Positions 45,690 through 53,570 of a stretch of 64,000 nt of DNA are shown piece after piece. Made by a program: the position numbers and the translations under genes. Numbering within the stretch: position 1 is the first letter of the stretch; each line of letters starts with the position of its first letter. The notes below the pieces were generated by a model. The model was given only the letters and a program-made list of their open reading frames with translations. It did not search any database and had not been told where the DNA came from. Origin of the DNA: Paraburkholderia panacisoli (lineage in GTDB: Bacteria; Pseudomonadota; Gammaproteobacteria; Burkholderiales; Burkholderiaceae); the NCBI RefSeq assembly GCF_008369935.1, contig NZ_VTUZ01000016.1, forward strand, positions 62,001-126,000, in the 5' to 3' direction.

Positions 45690-46073
45690 ATTCGTAGTCT
45701 TCCGTTACTTCGTGCCGCGCGCCAATCGGATAGGTCGTCGTGAACAGCGACATAGCCAGCGCGACCATCTTGGGATACAAAGATAGGAATTGTGCCGTCG
45801 GACAGGAAGTGCGGGTAAACCTCAGTCGACCGTAGGGTAATGGGCTGAAACGGCGTCCATCGCCGCTGCGCGGGGTGCGGCACAGCGCTGCAAGCCGCCT
45901 GGCGTATGGCTCCGTCGGTATCCCGAGCCGCCTTCGCGTGCTTTGGCCGCGCCCCGCTGCCGTCAGATGGCGATAAACAAAACAGATGACCCGGAAAAGA
46001 AGTCGCAAGCAGCGTTTGAAGGCGTGGTGCGGCGCTGCGCGCATGGCTATACTTCGGTCCTCCGGACGAGTAC
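45690..46073. promoter_or_regulatory. Divergent promoter region of ligBA and the gntR-lysR pair
   Basis: 384 bp without a supported gene, holding both promoters. TTGGGATACAAAG near 45776 recalls half of a GntR/FCD-type site but is not a clear palindrome. No other motif stood out by eye. Confidence 0.5.
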
Positions 46074-46781
46074 ATGACGATGAACGAGACGACCCAGCAG
46101 GCCATTGTTCAGACATTGCGCGAGAAGATCCTGGCCGGCGAGCTATCGCCCGGCCAGCGTCTCGTGGAAGCCCAACTCGCGCAATGGCTCGGCGTGTCGC
46201 GCACGCCGCTGCGTTATGCGCTGAGCGTGCTGTCGTCGGAAGGCTTGCTGGACCGCTCCGGGGGGCGTGGCTATGTGGTGCGCCGCTTCAGCGTGCGTGA
46301 CGTGCTGAACGCGATCGACGTGCGCGGCGTGCTCGAAGGACTCGCGGCGCGCTCGGTCGCCGAATGCGGCGTGGGCGCGGCGCTGGCCGCGGCGCTCGAC
46401 GATTGCCTGCGCGAAGGCGACGACATCTTCAACCAGCGGCAACTGCAACCCGGCGACGATGTACGCTATGCGCAGATGAACGGCCGCTTTCACGCGCTGA
46501 TCGTCGACGCCGCGCAGAACGTGGCGGTCTCGGCCGCGTTGAGCCTGAACGACAAGATCCCGTTCGTGTCGCCCTTCACGATCGCCTTCGACGAAGCCGC
46601 GCGCGAGCGCCAGTTCATGATGCTGATGTACGCGCATCGCCAGCATCACGCGATTGCGGATGCGCTGAAAAAAGGCGAAGGCGCGCGCGTGGAAGCGTTG
46701 ATGAAGGAACACACGCACATCTCGAAGGAAAGCCTGAACCTGTCGCTGCCGTCGCTGCATCTGATCGCGGGTGCCGCATGA
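46074..46781 (+). CDS. GntR-family (FCD) regulator
   Basis: 235-residue GntR regulator. The winged HTH lies at about residues 5-72 (LREKILAGELSPGQRLVEAQ, GVSRTPLRYALSVLSSEGL) and is followed by a helical FCD-type domain (VRDVLNAIDVRGVLEGLAA, MNGRFHALIVDAAQN). The histidine in NGRFHALI and the HRQHHAI segment fit the FCD metal/ligand site. The second ATG at 46080 is an alternative start. Its stop overlaps the LysR start as ATGA, so both regulators are made from one message. Divergence from ligBA suggests control of protocatechuate degradation. Confidence 0.9.
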   Translation: MTMNETTQQAIVQTLREKILAGELSPGQRLVEAQLAQWLGVSRTPLRYALSVLSSEGLLDRSGGRGYVVRRFSVRDVLNAIDVRGVLEGLAARSVAECGVGAALAAALDDCLREGDDIFNQRQLQPGDDVRYAQMNGRFHALIVDAAQNVAVSAALSLNDKIPFVSPFTIAFDEAARERQFMMLMYAHRQHHAIADALKKGEGARVEALMKEHTHISKESLNLSLPSLHLIAGAA

Positions 46782-48085
46782 CGAGCGACAACACATCTCT
46801 CGCCAGCAACGCGGCGCCTGTCAAAGCGCCGTCGTCCGTCAACAGCAAGGACCTGCTCAACCTCGCGCAACTGCGCGCGTTCCGCCTCGTCGCCGAGATG
46901 GGCAGCGCGACGCGCGCCGCGGCCGCGCTGTTTCGCGCGCAATCGGCGGTCACGCGATCGGTGCAGGAACTGGAGTCGGCGCTCGGCGAGCCGCTGTTCG
47001 ACCGCGGCCCGTCGGGCATGCTGCCGACGCCGGTCGGGCGCGCGGTGCTGCATCGTTGCGAGCGGATTTTCGCGGAACTGGAAGAGGTCGCGCAGTGGTG
47101 CGCCGCGCGCCAGGCGCGCCGCCGGCCGTCAGCGGAAGGCGCATTGCCCGCCTATCTGCTGAACACACGGCGACTGCAACTGTTCGCGGCACTCGCGCGG
47201 CACCGGCATATGCCGAGCGCGGCGAAGACTTTCGGCATCAGCCAGCCCGCGGTGAGTACCGCGATTCGCGTGCTGGAAAGCGGCTCGGGCTTAAGCCTCT
47301 TTCACCGCAGCCCGCGCGGGATTCTGCTCACCACTGAAGGCGAAACGTTTCTGCTGCACGTGCGCCGTGCATTGAACGAATTGCGGCACGTGCCCGACGA
47401 TATCGCCGCGTTGCACGGCAAGATTCAAGGTCTCGTGACGGTCGGCGCATTGCCGCTCGGGCGCACGCTGATCCTGCCCAAAGCGATTGCGCGCATGAGC
47501 TCGGAGAATCCGGGCGTGCGCGTGGTCACTGACGAAAGCTCCTACGAGACGCTGGTGGCGGGCCTGCGCGCCGGCGACATCGACTTCATCCTCGGTGCGC
47601 TGCGCGACAACGACGCGTCGAGCGGCCTGAAGAACGAGCGCCTGATGTCGGAAGACATGGTGGTGCTGGTGCGCCGCGATCATCCGCTGACCCGCGAGCA
47701 GAGCCTCACCATCATGGGCTTGCGCGACGCGCAGTGGATTCTGCCGCGCAGCAACTCGCCGGCGCGCGGGCTGTTCGAAGCGCAATTCAAGCGGATGAAA
47801 GTCAAGCCGCCGCTGCCCACGGTCGAGACCGCCGACCTCGCGGTGATACGCGGCCTGCTGCTGGGCACCGACATGCTGGCGGCGCTGTCGGCGCAGCAAT
47901 TGCATCACGAGGTTCGCTCCGGGCAACTGGTGGTGCTCGACGTGCAACTGCACAACACGCGGCGCGACATCGGCCTGACCGTGCGCGCGGCGGGCACGCC
48001 GTCGCCGGCCGCGCGTGCGTTGATCGACGCGATCCGGCTGTCGGTGGTCGACGTGACGCGCACCGTCACCATCAGTTCGACATGA
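46778..48085 (+). CDS. LysR-family regulator with two HTH domains
   Basis: 435 residues, longer than the usual 300 for LysR. Two winged HTH domains are visible: residues 28-92 (LAQLRAFRLVAEMGSATRAA, QSAVTRSVQELESALGEPLF) and residues 129-195 (RRLQLFAALARHRHMPSAAK, ISQPAVSTAIRVLESGSGLS). The effector domain follows from about 217 (GLVTVGALPLGRTLILPKAI). The double-HTH form is known from GbpR-like and some aromatic-degradation regulators. Its start overlaps the GntR stop by four bases. The first HTH still looks well conserved, so it may bind DNA and not only be a relic. Likely target: ligBA and pathway genes. Confidence 0.9.
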   Translation: MTSDNTSLASNAAPVKAPSSVNSKDLLNLAQLRAFRLVAEMGSATRAAAALFRAQSAVTRSVQELESALGEPLFDRGPSGMLPTPVGRAVLHRCERIFAELEEVAQWCAARQARRRPSAEGALPAYLLNTRRLQLFAALARHRHMPSAAKTFGISQPAVSTAIRVLESGSGLSLFHRSPRGILLTTEGETFLLHVRRALNELRHVPDDIAALHGKIQGLVTVGALPLGRTLILPKAIARMSSENPGVRVVTDESSYETLVAGLRAGDIDFILGALRDNDASSGLKNERLMSEDMVVLVRRDHPLTREQSLTIMGLRDAQWILPRSNSPARGLFEAQFKRMKVKPPLPTVETADLAVIRGLLLGTDMLAALSAQQLHHEVRSGQLVVLDVQLHNTRRDIGLTVRAAGTPSPAARALIDAIRLSVVDVTRTVTISST

Positions 48086-48113
48086 GCGCCGCGCACGACG
48101 GCGCCCAGCGCAT

Positions 48114-48998
48114 CTAGTCCGGCAGCTCGTCGAAGAAAGCGCGCCAGTCGAACGGCGTGGGCAGCGCGCCGTAGTCGATGCCGCCCGCCTGCATCGCATC
48201 CACGATGCCGTCCTGCAAACGCGCGCACGCATCGCTCATGAACGGCGTGATACCGGCCTCCTGCAGCGTCTGCGAAACTTCGCGCATTTCCGCCGCGCGC
48301 CGGCGTCCATGTTCGGCGACGCGGCTGACCAGATAGCCGGGCACGTCGGCGTCATCGCGCATTTTGCCGAACGTCTGCGCGAGCGAGGCCAGCACGATCG
48401 ACTCCGCATCGTAGTGCCGCGCGGCGCGCAGACATTCCACGGTCAACGCTTCGATGCCCTTGATCATCACGCTGCGGCACATCTTGGCGGCCGATGCCAC
48501 ACCGACCTTCTCCGACACCGCTCGCGCATCGAAGCCCAACGCGTTGAGCATGGGCGCGAGGCGGGCGGCGTCAGCGCCGCCCAGCAGCATCGGCACCGCG
48601 AGACCATAGGGCGGCACGGGCGCCATCACGGCAGCCTCGACGTAGCGCGCGCCCGCGCCTTCGATGCAAGCCTGCGCGTGCTGTTTGGTGTGCGGCGAGA
48701 CCGAGTTGATATCGAGGACCACCTGCTGCGTCTCGATGCAGCGAGCGACCTCTTGCGCCACGTCGAGATCGGCTTGCGCGGTCACCGCCGAGACGACGAC
48801 TTGCGCGCCGTGGAGCGCGCTTTGCAATGTGTCGGCGACACGAACGCCCGCGGCCAGCGCCCTGTCGCGAAGAACATCGCGCCGCAGATCGAACATCGAC
48901 ACCTGCACGCCTTTCGCGGCAAGCGCCGCGCCGAGTATCCCGCCGGCCTCGCCGAAGCCGATGAAAGCGATCGAGGCGATGCGAGTCGGCCCGCTCAT
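48114..48998 (-). CDS. NAD(P)-dependent dehydrogenase with DUF1932 C-domain
   Basis: 294-residue member of the beta-hydroxyacid dehydrogenase superfamily. The N-terminal Rossmann fold shows FIGFGEAGGILGAALAAKG and the C-terminal DUF1932 helical domain includes the likely catalytic lysine in VGVASAAKMCRSVMIKGIEA. In 3-hydroxyisobutyrate dehydrogenases an equivalent Lys acts with the bound hydroxyacid. DUF1932 members often accompany aromatic-acid catabolic genes. It is convergent with the LysR gene (28 bp gap), so membership of the protocatechuate cluster is suggestive. It is not the LigC-type semialdehyde dehydrogenase, which has a different fold. Confidence 0.84.
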   Translation of the reverse strand: MSGPTRIASIAFIGFGEAGGILGAALAAKGVQVSMFDLRRDVLRDRALAAGVRVADTLQSALHGAQVVVSAVTAQADLDVAQEVARCIETQQVVLDINSVSPHTKQHAQACIEGAGARYVEAAVMAPVPPYGLAVPMLLGGADAARLAPMLNALGFDARAVSEKVGVASAAKMCRSVMIKGIEALTVECLRAARHYDAESIVLASLAQTFGKMRDDADVPGYLVSRVAEHGRRRAAEMREVSQTLQEAGITPFMSDACARLQDGIVDAMQAGGIDYGALPTPFDWRAFFDELPD

Positions 48999-49288
48999 CG
49001 CCGCGCTTCCCGCGGAGAAGAGGAGATGCCGGTTGCGCCGTCAAAGCGCCGCAAGGTCGTGCGGAACGTCGCGCCGTGTGTCATTTCAAGCCACCCGTTT
49101 TTGCTGTGTGCCAGCCACTATTGTAGGATTTGGACGTGTTCTGGGAACACTTAAAGCAGCGTGCAATGCCATCGCATTTGCTTATCGGCCAAATACTGCA
49201 GCGCGAGCATGCACTGCGGATCAATGCCCATTGCGCTTTTCTGCTACAAACATACAAGCACCTCCAAATCGACAAGCAGGGTGAGACG

Positions 49289-49957
49289 ATGACTCAGAAA
49301 CAATGGGACGCGATGGACGAATTTCTGACGAGCCGGTTGCTGGCGCCCGATGCCGTGCTCGATGCAGTGCTGGACGCGAGTGCCGCGGCCGGTCTGCCGC
49401 CGATCAACGTGGCGCCTAACCAGGGCAAGCTGCTGCACCTGCTGGCGAAGCTGCGCGGCGCGCGGCGCATTCTCGAAGTCGGCACGCTGGGCGGCTACAA
49501 CACGATCTGGCTGGCGCGCGCGCTGCCGACCGGCGGCCGCCTGATCTCGCTCGAAATGAATCCGGACAACGCGGCGGTGGCGCGGGCCAACGTCGAGCGA
49601 GCAGGTTTGTCGGGCATCGTCTCGATTGTGATGGGCGCTGCCGCGCAAACACTCGCGAAGTTCGTCACCGATGGCGTCGAACCTTTCGACATGATTTTTC
49701 TCGACGCCGACAAGAAGAACTATCCGGATTATCTGCGCCTGTCGCTGCAACTCAGCCAACCCGGCACGCTGATCGTGGGCGACAACGTGATTCGTGGAGG
49801 CCGCATCGCGGATCAGAAAAGCACCGATCCCGACGTCGTCGGCTTGCATGAATATTTCAGGCTGCTTGCGACGAATCCGCAACTCGACTCGACTGCCGTG
49901 CAAACGGTCGGCATCAAAGGATGGGATGGGTTTTCCATGTCGATCGTGTCGGCCTAG
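49289..49957 (+). CDS. SAM-dependent O-methyltransferase, caffeoyl-CoA OMT-like
   Basis: 222-residue class I methyltransferase of the Methyltransf_3 family. SAM-binding motif I is RRILEVGTLGGYNTIWLARA, and the metal-binding and post-motif segments are MIFLDADKKNYPDYL and GDNVIRGGRIAD. The acidic residues there bind the divalent cation needed to methylate catechol-type hydroxyls. The start 49289 (MTQKQWDAMDEF) follows GCAGGGTGAGACG; an upstream ATG at 49130 would add an unrelated 53 residues. A catecholic acceptor would suit the neighbouring aromatic genes, but many bacterial members have unknown acceptors. Confidence 0.87.
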   Translation: MTQKQWDAMDEFLTSRLLAPDAVLDAVLDASAAAGLPPINVAPNQGKLLHLLAKLRGARRILEVGTLGGYNTIWLARALPTGGRLISLEMNPDNAAVARANVERAGLSGIVSIVMGAAAQTLAKFVTDGVEPFDMIFLDADKKNYPDYLRLSLQLSQPGTLIVGDNVIRGGRIADQKSTDPDVVGLHEYFRLLATNPQLDSTAVQTVGIKGWDGFSMSIVSA

Positions 49958-50171
49958 CGCGAACGATTCGATCGCACGACTTCGTCACCGACCTGCGAAG
50001 ACGCGCAGGCATTGCGACAGGCAGATGACACGGCACGCGCAAAGAAGATATGGAATCCTTGCCATATATAAAGCGTGGCCGCGACACAAACGGTGGCATT
50101 GCTCCGACAATATAGGGCGCGCTGGCGTGGCCGACCACGCCGCCCCTTAATGACGCCCGGAGCATATGCAA

Positions 50172-50768
50172 ATGAATAAACGCCAATTCCTGACTCGCGC
50201 GGCGGTATTGAGCGCAACGGCCGCGCCCGCGTTCGGCGCGAAGCGCGTGCACAGCGAAAGCTGCGCGAGCGCGCCGGTGATCCTGACGATCTCCGGCGCG
50301 ATCAAGCGCCACAATCGCGGCGCGCTCGATCCGGCATTCGACCAGTTGCTCGCCAAGCATCAGGTGAAGTTCTCGCAGGCATATGGCGTCGATCTGTCAT
50401 TGCTCGCCGGCATGAAGGCCGTGACGATCAAGCCCACCATCGAATACGACTCGCGCCAGCACACGTTCAGCGGCCCGTTGCTCACCGACGTGCTCGACCA
50501 CGTCGGCGCGCCAGGTGCGGGCAGCACGCAAGTCCTGCTGCACGCGGTCGACGGCTATGCGGTGATGACGACACTCGACACAGTGCGCGCGTATCGCTTC
50601 ATCGTCGCCACGCAGATGGACGGCAAGCCGCTGCCGCTCGGCGGCTTGGGGCTCTTATGGGCGATCTTCGATGCGGACAATATCCCGCAGCTGTCGGCCA
50701 AGCCTCTCAAGGAGCGCTTCGATCTGTCTCCGTGGGGGCTATACCATATGCAGGTGAGCGAAGCATAG
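50172..50768 (+). CDS. Exported molybdopterin-fold (Oxidored_molyb-like) protein
   Basis: 198 residues with an export signal (MNKRQFLTRAAVLSATAAPA), similar to a Tat leader but with KR in place of RR. The body resembles the stand-alone molybdopterin-oxidoreductase fold: VILTISGAIKRHNRGALDP, YDSRQHTFSGPLLTDVLDHV, DGYAVMTTLDTVRAYRF and VATQMDGKPLPLGGLG. The conserved molybdenum-ligating cysteine of sulfite-oxidase-type enzymes is not evident, so it may not bind the cofactor. ATG 50172 has GGAG 9 bases upstream; ATG 50166 has it only 3 away. Its last 62 bases overlap the 3' end of the convergent TPR gene. Confidence 0.75.
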   Translation: MNKRQFLTRAAVLSATAAPAFGAKRVHSESCASAPVILTISGAIKRHNRGALDPAFDQLLAKHQVKFSQAYGVDLSLLAGMKAVTIKPTIEYDSRQHTFSGPLLTDVLDHVGAPGAGSTQVLLHAVDGYAVMTTLDTVRAYRFIVATQMDGKPLPLGGLGLLWAIFDADNIPQLSAKPLKERFDLSPWGLYHMQVSEA

Positions 50769-52896
50769 CGGCGCCGAACCGCTCGACGCACGCCTGCCTC
50801 ACCCGCTCGACCGACGCCGCCCAGTCCTCACCCGGCGCGCGGCGAAACAGGCGCAGCGTGTGCGGATACCACGGTGAATCGTCGCGCTCGTGCATCCAGC
50901 GCCAGTCCACATCTCTCTCAGGCAGCATCACCCAGCATGGCTTGCCGAGCGATGCGGCCAGATGCGCGATGGACGTATCCACGCAAATCACCAGATCGAG
51001 TTGCGCGATGATCGCGGCGCTGTCCGCGAAATCCGTCACCTTTGTACCGAGATCGAGCAGGGGTTGAGCGGCGGGCGGATTGTGCGCATCGTCTTCGCCC
51101 TGCCCTTTTTGCAGACTCACAAAACCCAGACCCGGTACGCTCCAGAGCGGCGCGAGCGTCGCCAGCGAAGCCATCGAGCGGTTCGCGTCGTTATGGTGTT
51201 TCGCGTTGCCCTTCCACACCAGACCGATCTTGCGGCCGGGCGGCAGCGCGTTCAACGCCGGCCGCCATTGCTCGACGAGTGCGGGCTCGAGCGTGAGCTG
51301 CACCGCGCGCGGAATCGTATCGATGGTAGTGTGCAGATACAGCGGCGCGCTCAACAGACTCGTCCAGCAGTCGTAATCCGAAGCGCGCGCCTGCGCGCTG
51401 GTGTGATCGAGCACGGCATCGACGCCGTCCACCCGGGCCATCAGCCGATGCAGCGCCGGCGCGCACGCGAAGGCGATATGCGCGACCCCTTGCGCTTTCA
51501 GCAACGCGAAGTAGCGGCTGAATTGAAGCATGTCGCCGAGGCCGTCTTCCTGCCAGACCAGCAGCGACTTGCCGACGAGCGGACCGCCCAGCCACTGCGG
51601 ACAACCGAGCATGGCGCGGGTCCTGCGATGGACGAACGCGGGCTGCTCGTAGCGGCACTCGTACAGCGCCCAGCCCTCCTCGAAGCGGCCCATGCCGAGC
51701 AGCAGTCCGGCCAGGCCGAAGCGCGCGTCGCCGTAATCGGCGCGCAATGCGAGCGCCCGGCGGTACGCGCTTTCTGCCTCGGGCAAGCGCCTGAGCTGTG
51801 CGAACGCGCTGCCGAGATTGGAATGCGCTTCGGCCATCTCGGGACACACGTCGAGCGCGTGTTGAAACGCATCGAGCGCTTCGGGGAAACGGTCGAGCAC
51901 GCGGAGTACGCAGCCGAGGTTGTTATGCGCGTGCGCAATCCCGGGCTGGCAACGAATCGCTTCACGATAGGCCTGCTCGGCGTCGTCGAAACGCTCCTGC
52001 CCGAACAGCGCGATGCCGAGGTTGTAGTGCGCCTCGGCGTAGTCGGGGCGGCACGCGATCGCTTCGCGGTAAGCCGCTTCGGCTTCCGGCAGACGCGCGA
52101 GGTCCACCAGCACCGCGCCCAGGTTCAGATGGGCCTCCGCATAGTCGGGCCGTACGGTCAGCGCAAGGCGGAAGGCCAGTTCGGCTTCCGTCAGCCGTTG
52201 AACCGCCCTGAGTACTCCGCCGAGGTTATTCAGCGCTTCCGGATACTGCGGGCGCAGGGTCAACGCTTGACGGTACGCCGCGTCGGCCTCCTCGATACGG
52301 CCGAGCGCCACCAGCACGTTGCCGAGGTTGTTGTGCACCTCGGGGTGGTTTTGCAGTACGGGCAGCGCCCGGCGAAAAGCGGCTTCGGCTTCATGCGGGC
52401 GGCGCAGATCGCACAGCAGGATGCCGTGGTTGTAGTGCGCTTCCGCATAGTCGGAGCGCAGCGTCACCGCCTGGCGATACGACGCCTCGGCTTCGTCCTT
52501 GTAGCCGAGTCCGTAGAGCACGTTGCCGAGATGGTGATGAGCGGCGGCGTGATCGGGCCGCAGCGCGACCAGTTGCCGATACATCGCCTTCGCCGCGGAC
52601 AGGCGCCCGAGCGACTGGAACAGCGAGCCAAGGCTGCCGTACACGTCGGCGTAGTCGGGCTTGACGCGCAGACAGTGGCGCCAATGGCTTTCGGCATCGG
52701 TCATGTTGCGCAGCGCGAAACAACACGCGCCGGCGATATTCAGCGAGTCGGCCCGCGCGTCGTTCGGCAGCGTGGCGTCGTCGAGCCACGGCGTCACCAT
52801 CGTCAATGCCTCGCCGAACTGTCCGGCCGAACATAACGCGACAGCCCGCTGGTTGAGGTCGGCTATCGGAGAGGCAAGCGTTTGCGTGAGCGTCAT
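50707..52896 (-). CDS. TPR-repeat protein with C-terminal glycosyltransferase-like domain
   Basis: 729-residue protein. Residues about 15-415 are some eleven consecutive tetratricopeptide repeats, recognisable by units such as HHHLGNVLYGLGYKDEAEAS, NNLGNVLVALGRIEEADAAY and LGCVLRVLDRFPEALDAFQH. The C-terminal part, from LLVWQEDGLGDMLQFSRYFA on, resembles the GT-B heptosyltransferase (GT9-like) fold, including GRKIGLVWKGNAKHHNDANR and DLVICVDTSIAHLAASLGKP. This architecture occurs in bacterial glycan assembly or protein O-glycosylation. Start ATG 52896 (MTLTQTLASP) is chosen since the first 23 upstream codons are Arg/His-rich. It overlaps the convergent molybdopterin-fold gene by 62 bp. Confidence 0.85.
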   Translation of the reverse strand: MTLTQTLASPIADLNQRAVALCSAGQFGEALTMVTPWLDDATLPNDARADSLNIAGACCFALRNMTDAESHWRHCLRVKPDYADVYGSLGSLFQSLGRLSAAKAMYRQLVALRPDHAAAHHHLGNVLYGLGYKDEAEASYRQAVTLRSDYAEAHYNHGILLCDLRRPHEAEAAFRRALPVLQNHPEVHNNLGNVLVALGRIEEADAAYRQALTLRPQYPEALNNLGGVLRAVQRLTEAELAFRLALTVRPDYAEAHLNLGAVLVDLARLPEAEAAYREAIACRPDYAEAHYNLGIALFGQERFDDAEQAYREAIRCQPGIAHAHNNLGCVLRVLDRFPEALDAFQHALDVCPEMAEAHSNLGSAFAQLRRLPEAESAYRRALALRADYGDARFGLAGLLLGMGRFEEGWALYECRYEQPAFVHRRTRAMLGCPQWLGGPLVGKSLLVWQEDGLGDMLQFSRYFALLKAQGVAHIAFACAPALHRLMARVDGVDAVLDHTSAQARASDYDCWTSLLSAPLYLHTTIDTIPRAVQLTLEPALVEQWRPALNALPPGRKIGLVWKGNAKHHNDANRSMASLATLAPLWSVPGLGFVSLQKGQGEDDAHNPPAAQPLLDLGTKVTDFADSAAIIAQLDLVICVDTSIAHLAASLGKPCWVMLPERDVDWRWMHERDDSPWYPHTLRLFRRAPGEDWAASVERVRQACVERFGAAMLRSPAYGIAPTETDRSAP

Positions 52897-53086
52897 GAGT
52901 CCTGGCGAGTGGGGTCGGCGCCGTCGGTGCGATCGGCATTTCACCACGCAGCTTAAGGGATTCAAGGTGGTTCCAACGCGGAGAAATGAGCGGCTTTTAG
53001 CCGTCTAATCCACCGCTATAACCGGCATCACGCGAGAAAAGATCGTGCGGCAATGTTAGAATCGCCCCGCCTTTATCCCGACCATC

Positions 53087-53488
53087 ATGACGCTACGATC
53101 CCGCAACCGCATGACCGCATGGCTTGGCCTGTTCGCCATGTGGCTCGTCGTGTTCGCGCCGCTCGCGAGTCAGATGCTGATGTCGAGCCGCGCGCACGAG
53201 CCCATTGCCGCGCTCTGTTCGGCACTGCAGCCGTCCGGCGCGAGCGAGGCGGGTCTCGTCGCGCACGCCGCTGCGGAGCCGGTGCATCTAAGCCACGACG
53301 ATGCATTCGGCGCGTGCGGCTACTGTCATCTGCTCCAACATCACGTCGCGATGCCGACGATCGCCGCCGTCGAGCCGCCTGCCGCTCTCGCGCTCGCCGG
53401 CACCGCGCCGCCCGCGCTCTCCACCCGCTTCACGCCACTCGGCGCGTTCCCGTCTGGACGCCCCAGAGCCCCACCTGTCGTTTCCTGA
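53087..53488 (+). CDS. DUF2946 protein, probable copper-locus membrane protein
   Basis: 133-residue DUF2946 member. An N-terminal membrane segment (TAWLGLFAMWLVVFAPLAS) leads to a periplasmic stretch with a compact metal-binding-like motif FGACGYCHLLQHH, containing Cys77, Cys80, His81, His85 and His86. DUF2946 genes commonly precede TonB receptors and PepSY proteins in copper-related loci, as here (83 bp before the receptor). A metal-binding role is inferred from the motif and context. The second in-frame ATG at 53111 would give MTAWLG and is a possible start. Confidence 0.82.
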   Translation: MTLRSRNRMTAWLGLFAMWLVVFAPLASQMLMSSRAHEPIAALCSALQPSGASEAGLVAHAAAEPVHLSHDDAFGACGYCHLLQHHVAMPTIAAVEPPAALALAGTAPPALSTRFTPLGAFPSGRPRAPPVVS

Positions 53489-53570
53489 TCGCTGCCGGTC
53501 CTGATCGCGCATTCGTCGCACCCGTCGAGGGGGCGCGCGATCGCCTGTTCAATGCATCAAGGAAACGTTC

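Noticed and set aside
50890..52836. Plus-strand open frame of 648 codons with a repetitive look
   Set aside because: The periodicity is inherited from the TPR repeats encoded on the minus strand.
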